Part shown: one piece after another, positions 22,580 through 26,736 of the stretch | How the letters are laid out: every line of letters starts with the position of its first letter | Numbering within the stretch: position 1 is the first letter of the stretch | Source: Krasilnikovozyma curviuscula | Lineage: Eukaryota; Basidiomycota; Tremellomycetes; Cystofilobasidiales; Mrakiaceae | DNA: 26,736 bases | Reading direction: 5' to 3' | Assembly (NCBI GenBank): GCA_014825775.1 | Contig: MVAQ01000267.1 | Coordinates: forward strand, 1-26,736 | Notes under the pieces: model-generated | What the model saw: the letters and a program-made list of their open reading frames with translations, nothing else | Database searches by the model: none | What the model was told of the DNA's origin: nothing | Made by a program: the position numbers and the translations under genes

Positions 22580-24085
22580 ATGGAGTCTCAGTCAGACGAC
22601 GATGGCTCATCGACCGTCATTAGTAGCGGCTCATCCCTCATGACCCTTGACGACGAGACAAAGAAGTCGCTCTACGAAGTCATCCGAGGTGGAGTCTACC
22701 CTTCCGTAAGCAAGGAATAGTGAGTACAGACGTCTTACTATACATAATACTGACTATATATTAACCAGACTTTGTGATTTGTGCGGAAAATTAGTCGACT
22801 GAGCTTCAACGCTGCTCAAACGAGGTCAATACCTCTCTCTCTCTGTGACCCTTTCATCCTCATCGCGGACCTGATCTCTCTCCATCTTTTCAGGGAAGAA
22901 CTCATCTCTGAATCCCGCGTCGTCGAGTGGGGTGCACCTTACTGGAACCCCTACTCCCCCACCAATGACGCCGTCGGCCACCGCCTCAGCCAGCCTGGTT
23001 CGAGGTACCTCGATATCGGCTCGGGAGCATACGGCTATAACGTCATCAAGATGGCGACGTACTTCCCGAACTGCCATTGCGTTGGGCTCGACTTAGTAAA
23101 CGAGGTTGAATACTCTCCGCCGTAAGTCGTTGATGTATTGCTGTTCACAGTGCAGCTGGGAGCCTTTACTCCTGACGAGGTTATTTACCTTCTTCTCTTT
23201 TGGTGCATGAAAACAGTAACTGCTCATTTGAGATCTGTGACGTGACGCAAGGAATATCCTAGTACGATTTCTCTCTCCTCTATCTCCCTGCTCTGCTTTT
23301 CCTCTCACATTCCTCGCCCTTCCAAAAACTAGCCCCGACGCATCGTTTGATGTTATCTCCCTTTTCTGGCTCGCACACTGGATTCCCTCCTTCCCGGCCC
23401 TCCTGCAAACCGCCCAGCGCCTCTTGAAGCCACACGGCGTGTTACTCCTGCACGAACCACACGGGTGCACAATGCCCTGCGCCATCTCCCCCTCCATCGT
23501 AGCGTCCGACCCTTCCTATCGAACGGGAAGCGAAGTCAGAGAATTCGAAAGGAGGTTTCCCGCAACAGCGCTCGTGCCGGTACTGGCTGATAGGATCATG
23601 CCTCATTCGTTCCGCGAGGTCTGGGAATCTTTGGAGGGGTGGGTGATGGCTCTTGGCGGATGGGAGGAGGTGCAGGTCAAGTTTAACAGTATATGCAGCG
23701 CGGTCGAGCACCAACCCGGTTTGTCGTCATTCCCTACTTTTCGATCCCTCCTCCTCCCGTGCTGACAAGAATAACAAAACAGATGAGCGGCTCAATAAAT
23801 TGGCCCGTATCACGTATGGAGTCATCAAATCGAACGACTTCAACACATTCTTTAAGTACATGGGCTGCACTGAGGACGAGGCATCGTCGTTGTGCCAGAT
23901 CTACGAGGGCGAGATGGATGAACTCGCAAGGCTGCCTGTCAGTATCAGTGGCTTCGGCATGTCTCAGGTTATCTATGTGAGAATAATCCTTTCTTGCCCC
24001 TTCCTGTTTTGATCACCTATCTTTGTGGTCTGGGGTTGAGCGCTGATCTTCAATGATGTTGTCACTATAGGCTGTTAAGCGTTGA
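22580..24085 (+). CDS. Class I SAM-dependent methyltransferase, substrate unknown
   Basis: Class I methyltransferases use S-adenosylmethionine in a Rossmann-like fold. Exons: 22580-22719, 22795-22824, 22894-23121, 23217-23261, 23333-23718, 23783-23976 and 24071-24085, giving 345 aa; every join is in phase. Motif I is RYLDIGSGAYGYNVIKMA (about residues 95-112), followed by the acidic residue of motif II in CVGLDLV, then ICDVTQGISYPDASFDVISL (motif III/IV region) and RLLKPHGVLLLHEP (post-motif strand). This resembles the broad fungal LaeA/TAM-like methyltransferase group, but substrate-specific regions are not recognisable. The N-terminus is acidic and Ser-rich, with no signal peptide or membrane span. 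Exon 2 is only 30 nt and the last coding exon only 15 nt (AVKR, stop). The ATG is the first after the leader intron. Confidence 0.88.
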
Positions 24086-24440
24086 GGCGGCGCAGGGGTG
24101 TAAAAAAAAGAAGGGAAAGGTATTGGGGGAGGGGGTGTTTGTTTTTTCTCTGGGTTTTTGGTCGATCCTTTATATTGCTAATCTAGAGAGGAATGTTTGT
24201 CGCATGACTGTACGAGTCTGAACGTACGCAGGGAGGAGTATTCGTGACGATAGAGGTTGAGAGTCTTGGGAAATATACACAAGGCAACTCTTACTGTACA
24301 TCAACTACTCTGGAAGTGATATGTACTTCTAGCTTCTCCTAATGAAACAAGTATACCACGTCGCATCTTTGCCTTCCATAAACCATTAATCTGATCCAAT
24401 TATATTCGTGCTTCTTCTAGATCTGGAGAGCATTAAAGAG
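24086..24440. other. Convergent 3' intergenic region
   Basis: Between the stops of the methyltransferase (+) and the bZIP gene (-). It starts A/G-rich then T-rich (GGTGTTTGTTTTTTCTC near 24140) and is presumably the two 3' UTRs. No gene seen. Confidence 0.6.
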
Positions 24441-25766
24441 CTAGTCTGTGGACAGATGCCGTCGATATTGCTCCACAATAACAGTCAGCGAGACTCGGTT
24501 CCGCTCTGAAACCTTTAATTTCTCTTCTAGGGCACACACAGTATCTTCTATAATTCATCGTTATCAGAAACTGAGGTATTCAGCGGAATGTCACCAAGAG
24601 ACCAAAGGATCAGTAGCATACCTTTCTCAGCGAGCAGCTCGCGCAGCTGTGACATTTCGAGTTTTCGTTTGTTGCGGAAGGTCGTAGCCGCTTTCCTGTT
24701 AGCCTACATCAACCCCAAATACGATACAGAATCCAGCAAGATGAAGTCAGTGGGGAATTCCTGCAATGGAAACGGCACCTTTTCCTGAAGGGGAGGTATT
24801 GGATTCACAGCTCGTCGTTTCTCCCTTCTCTCAGAAGAGACCTTGTTTTTCTCACCGTTCTCTCCCTCGGTTAGACTACATCCAATAAGTACACTGAGAG
24901 ACGACTCCGGAGACTCAGGTACAGGAGACAACGCCTTTGGCGTGAACGGAGCAGTTACAGCTTGCACGTCAGCTGGTGAAGATGATGACGACAACATTGA
25001 GAGACCTTCACGATCGATTTGGTGTGTTAATGCATAAAATCAAGTGAGGAAGAGGAAGAGTAGTTTTGAGCGCGACTTACTGGCTGTATCGATGGTCAAT
25101 CCCAGGGCCCCATTAATCGGGGAGGATTCTAGAAAGTAATGGAGCGTGGCTTCTGACTCTTTTCTTTTCGAGAACGAGCTAAGGATAGAGTCAATACCTG
25201 AAGAAAATTTGGAATGGCGAAAGGCAGGTGAGTTCGTTGTGACTGGACAAGGGGAAGCGAAGCGATGTGAGAACATACCAAACGCCTTTGGGAGAGGTGC
25301 TGCGAAGAATAGGAATAGGGGTCCAGAGTCAGTTCGATTTCTGAGAGAGAACTTTAAAGAAATAAGGAAGTGACAGACAGTGGGTAGGCGGATAAAGTGC
25401 TTCAAAGTAGCTACTGCTTGTAAGATTGCTATTGCTGTTGCTGCTACTGCTGCTACTGCTGCTGGACGTCACTGTGGATCCTTCAGACAAGCTGTTAAAG
25501 ATCTCCCAACTGAGCATCTCGTCGGATCCCCCTTGAACGCTACAGGCTTCCGAGGCTGCCCAAAGGGTGTCGGATGCGAGATCGACGGTTGAAAAGAGGT
25601 CAAAGTCGAGCGAGAGCATACCGTTGGAAATGATTGATGATTGTTCATCCAAGTGAGAATGAAAGAGGGCAAAGTCCCTTTTCCAGTGGAATCTCTTGAC
25701 GGATTATAGCGTGAAGTATCGTCTGGGGGAACAAACTGCCCAGAAGGGGTTTACTACACAATTCAT
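24441..25766 (-). CDS. bZIP transcription factor, ATF4/Gcn4-like basic region
   Basis: Exons: 25766-25755, 25694-25379, 25299-25279, 25197-25081, 25005-24779, 24703-24622 and 24547-24441, giving about 293 aa, with all later joins in phase. The C-terminus holds a basic region ANRKAATTFRNKRKLEMSQL, matching the N-x-x-A-A-x-x-F/Y-R pattern and close to the ATF4 style NKTAATRYRQKKR. A short zipper follows, LLAEKEDTVCALEEKLKVSE, with Leu/Val heptads, ending YRRHLSTD. An intron splits the domain just before the conserved Asn and another splits the zipper. The N-terminal half is acidic and Ser-rich with a Ser/Asn repeat (encoded by GCT/ACT repeats near 25430-25465), fitting an activation domain. The 5' end is uncertain: a 12-nt first exon at 25766 is one option, splicing from the upstream frame starting at 25933 another, and the internal ATG at 25619 a third. 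Nuclear DNA-binding role inferred. Confidence 0.75.
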
Positions 25767-25933
25767 TCGTCGGTTGACACGGCGCGTGAAGCAGCCGCCT
25801 TCGTCCGGGGGAAGTCTGTTTCACTCAGCTGTTCGCCGCGATTACTTTCCTTGCCTCGACCATGCTCGCTGCTCACGGCCCCACATGCGCTTACAGAGCG
25901 AGTACATTGTCGAGTAAGCGTGTGCACATACAT
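25763..25933 (-). promoter_or_regulatory. Upstream ORF (56 codons) ending in ATGA overlap with proposed bZIP start
   Basis: Reading from the ATG at 25933 gives 56 sense codons and a TGA (25765-25763) that overlaps the proposed bZIP ATG (25766-25764) as ATGA. A second frame, 25958-25842 (38 codons), and a third, 25863-25825 (12 codons), overlap it. Gcn4/ATF4-class bZIP mRNAs are typically controlled by upstream ORFs. That these lie on the mRNA is inference, and the 25933 frame could instead be the true N-terminus if a donor at its GCC|GTGTCA is used. Confidence 0.4.
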
Positions 25934-26736
25934 GAGAGATGTTAGAGAAACACGCCATGTCTGGCGGAAAGGACCCCCCTTCTTTTTACGCCTTTGGAAC
26001 GAAACGGTTCATATCCGAGGATTACTCAGAGCGACGCTACCAACTCGTGGATCAACTTCCCCTCAGTTCTGACTGTGAAAGAACCTAAGCTATTCATACA
26101 TTTGCTTCTGTTTTGTCCCGTTTGTCCCGGCTGTGTGGAGCCAGTCGCGCATGCGTGCAGCTTCTTGCAACAACCTAGCCCGCGTCTCCAACTTTAAAAA
26201 TGGGCGGCGTCTGCTGATCGAGCAAAAGACCCGTTGAGCATATTAGGTGATTCGTGTTGGTCTTGCTAAGACGTGTGCCAGCACCCACACACGAAGGTAA
26301 GAATGTCTTCATGTCGACGCTGAGAATGGTCTCCATCGCAGGAGGGAGACCTTATTGACGCCGTCGTAGTTCTACATACAAATATTAGATAGACATACAT
26401 AGACAGAGTCGTCAAGTGACAGACAGAACGACGCCATCACAGAACCTTGATGGGCTCGTTGACGTGACGCGAAACGAACAAGAGAAAAGGGGTGGCAAAA
26501 GCCAAAGAAAGGCGCGATCGCGCGTTGATTTTTCCAATTAGTGTGCGGTCAATCAAATACGGGCTGGAGGGCCTCGCCCGGGGAAGCGATGCACGCCTTC
26601 GAGACCGACGGCACGCGTCCCATCACCATTGAGATCTATCAACGAAAGGTTAAAAAAACAAAAATAGGTTGAACGCGCCTGGAGGGGATTCAAGAGAAAA
26701 ACCCCCCGCGATCCTGATTGCGAGAATTCCCCCCCC
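25934..26736. other. bZIP upstream region to window edge
   Basis: No supported gene. Several minus-strand ATGs occur (extra upstream ORFs if transcribed). A 27-codon plus-strand frame at 26589 has no corroboration. The window ends in a C run. Confidence 0.5.

Noticed and set aside
26589..26672. 27-codon plus-strand ORF starting MHAFETDGTRPITIEIYQ
   Set aside because: Reads plausibly, but it is short and near the window edge with no supporting exon or motif.
26722..26736. C-run at the window end and A-run at the start as telomere or contig ends
   Set aside because: Neither resembles a fungal telomere repeat; the significance cannot be judged without flanking sequence.

Overview
The window looks like nuclear DNA of a basidiomycete fungus, most likely a tremellomycete (Cryptococcus/Kwoniella type). 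Nearly every gene is broken by many short introns (about 55-130 nt) with GTRNGT-like donors, CTGAC/CTAAC branch points and YAG acceptors, and the gene content is fungal. Open reading frames alone therefore fragment every gene, so I rebuilt spliced models by matching intron phase and conserved protein joins. All coding lengths below close in frame.

Layout, left to right. 194-2098 (-): decayed family-1 UDP-glycosyltransferase pseudogene with several nonsense codons and a frameshift. 2960-5035 (-): ELO-family fatty acid elongase, 9 coding exons. 5500-7380 (-): unrecognised multi-pass membrane protein with an acidic N-terminus. 8379-12054 (+): Sec2-type Rab guanine nucleotide exchange factor. 12104-12659 (-): a run of three overlapping frames that looks like a frameshifted or unusually spliced small gene. 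12739-14018 (-): six-blade Kelch protein. 14570-15720 (-): PRELI/UPS1 mitochondrial lipid-transfer protein. 16158-21594 (-): Ssk2-type MAPKKK of the HOG stress pathway. 22580-24085 (+): SAM-dependent methyltransferase. 24441-25766 (-): ATF4/Gcn4-like bZIP transcription factor preceded by upstream ORFs.

These are unrelated housekeeping, signalling and lipid genes, not an operon or cluster. SEC2 and the membrane-protein gene diverge from one ~1 kb region. SSK2 and the methyltransferase diverge from another. SEC2/Kelch and methyltransferase/bZIP are convergent. I saw no rRNA, CRISPR, transposon or convincing tRNA.

The most interesting signals are at the splicing and decay level: candidate microexons of 9 nt (glycosyltransferase) and 4 nt (SEC2), a 10-nt first coding exon (SSK2), a stop-free intron with a length divisible by three (SSK2), a probable GC-AG intron and an unusually long 505-nt first intron (elongase), the decayed glycosyltransferase, the frame-broken gene at 12.1-12.7 kb, and upstream ORFs before the bZIP gene, one of which ends in an ATGA overlap with the proposed start. 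I could run no searches, so gene names rest on motif recognition and exon limits on manual splice-site reading.
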